DNA of 64,000 nt from Sipunculus nudus (taxonomy: Eukaryota; Annelida; Sipuncula; Golfingiida; Sipunculidae). Every line of letters starts with the position of its first letter. Position 1 is the stretch's first letter. The notes beneath the pieces were generated by a model. That model was not told the DNA's origin. It was given only the letters and a program-made list of their open reading frames with translations, and made no database searches. The stretch spans positions 45,178,456-45,242,455 of the forward strand of contig CM049318.1 of the NCBI GenBank assembly GCA_026874595.1. The letters are read 5' to 3'. Of this stretch, positions 63,841-64,000 are shown piece by piece. A program made the position numbers and the translations under genes.

Positions 63841-64000
63841 CGCAATTTAAATCGGCCATTTTTGCACAAAACACGATCTTGTATTACGCGAAAACCGAGC
63901 TGATTTCGGCGAAAACGACGTTTGTAACAGGGTCTAAATGGCCTAATGAAGCTTCTAAAACGCTTCTTTCGCAATTTAAATCGGCCATTTTTGCACAAAA

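Larger units (their letters stand above)
24977..64000 (-). repeat. 129-bp satellite array, right arm (minus orientation)
   Basis: About 300 copies of the same 129-bp monomer, now read as its reverse complement (gaagcttctaaaacgc, gcaatttaaatcggcc, acgtttgtaacagggtc). No orientation switch occurs inside this arm. It carries the same variant families as the left arm: gggtcttaatgg is the complement of ccattaag, cctaaggaagc of gcttcctta, gggtttaaatgg of taaaccc, and gcaattaaaatcgg of gattttaatt. It therefore belongs to the same homogenised family. No non-satellite sequence of more than a few bases was found. Confidence 0.98.

Overview
This window is one block of satellite DNA. From base 1 to base 64000 the only sequence present is a 129-bp tandem repeat, interrupted once by a run of 500 N (24477-24976). 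I find no protein gene, RNA gene, transposon, CRISPR array, promoter or terminator that I can support. The array holds roughly 490 monomers: about 190 left of the gap and about 300 right of it. The satellite family is not one I can name.

The window must come from a eukaryotic chromosome assembly, most likely centromeric, pericentromeric or other constitutive heterochromatin, because tens of kilobases of near-identical 129-bp units are not a prokaryotic feature. The species cannot be read from the repeat. The consensus monomer (taken from 130-258) is about 41% GC and carries 11 CpG dinucleotides where its base composition predicts about 5.4. This argues against a heavily CpG-methylated, CpG-depleted genome such as a vertebrate. 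The round 500-N gap suggests scaffolding of contigs into a chromosome.

Layout: (1) 1-24476, monomers in the orientation taken here as plus, with long multi-monomer repeats (about 34-38 monomers) in 1-17.8 kb and a shorter 12-monomer higher-order repeat and its length variants in 17.9-24.5 kb. (2) 24477-24976, assembly gap. (3) 24977-49.6 kb, the same satellite in the opposite orientation, with 23-monomer and 36-monomer duplicated blocks. (4) 49.6-55.83 kb, the same satellite with a dense scatter of 1-bp indels, which looks like poorly corrected consensus. (5) 55.83-59.4 kb, very homogeneous monomers. (6) 59.4-63.0 kb, a 6-monomer higher-order repeat inside a 22-monomer duplication. (7) 63.0-63.84 kb, monomers with many substitutions, then consensus again to the end.

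Because 129 is divisible by 3, one reading frame on each strand stays open for hundreds of codons. The resulting 43-residue repeat 'proteins', up to about 900 residues, are by-products of the period and are not annotated as genes. The points most worth a second look are the orientation switch at the gap with a similar order of rare monomers on the two sides, a 57-bp patch about 32% diverged that recurs six times, and an apparent internal six-fold (about 21.5-bp) structure of the monomer.
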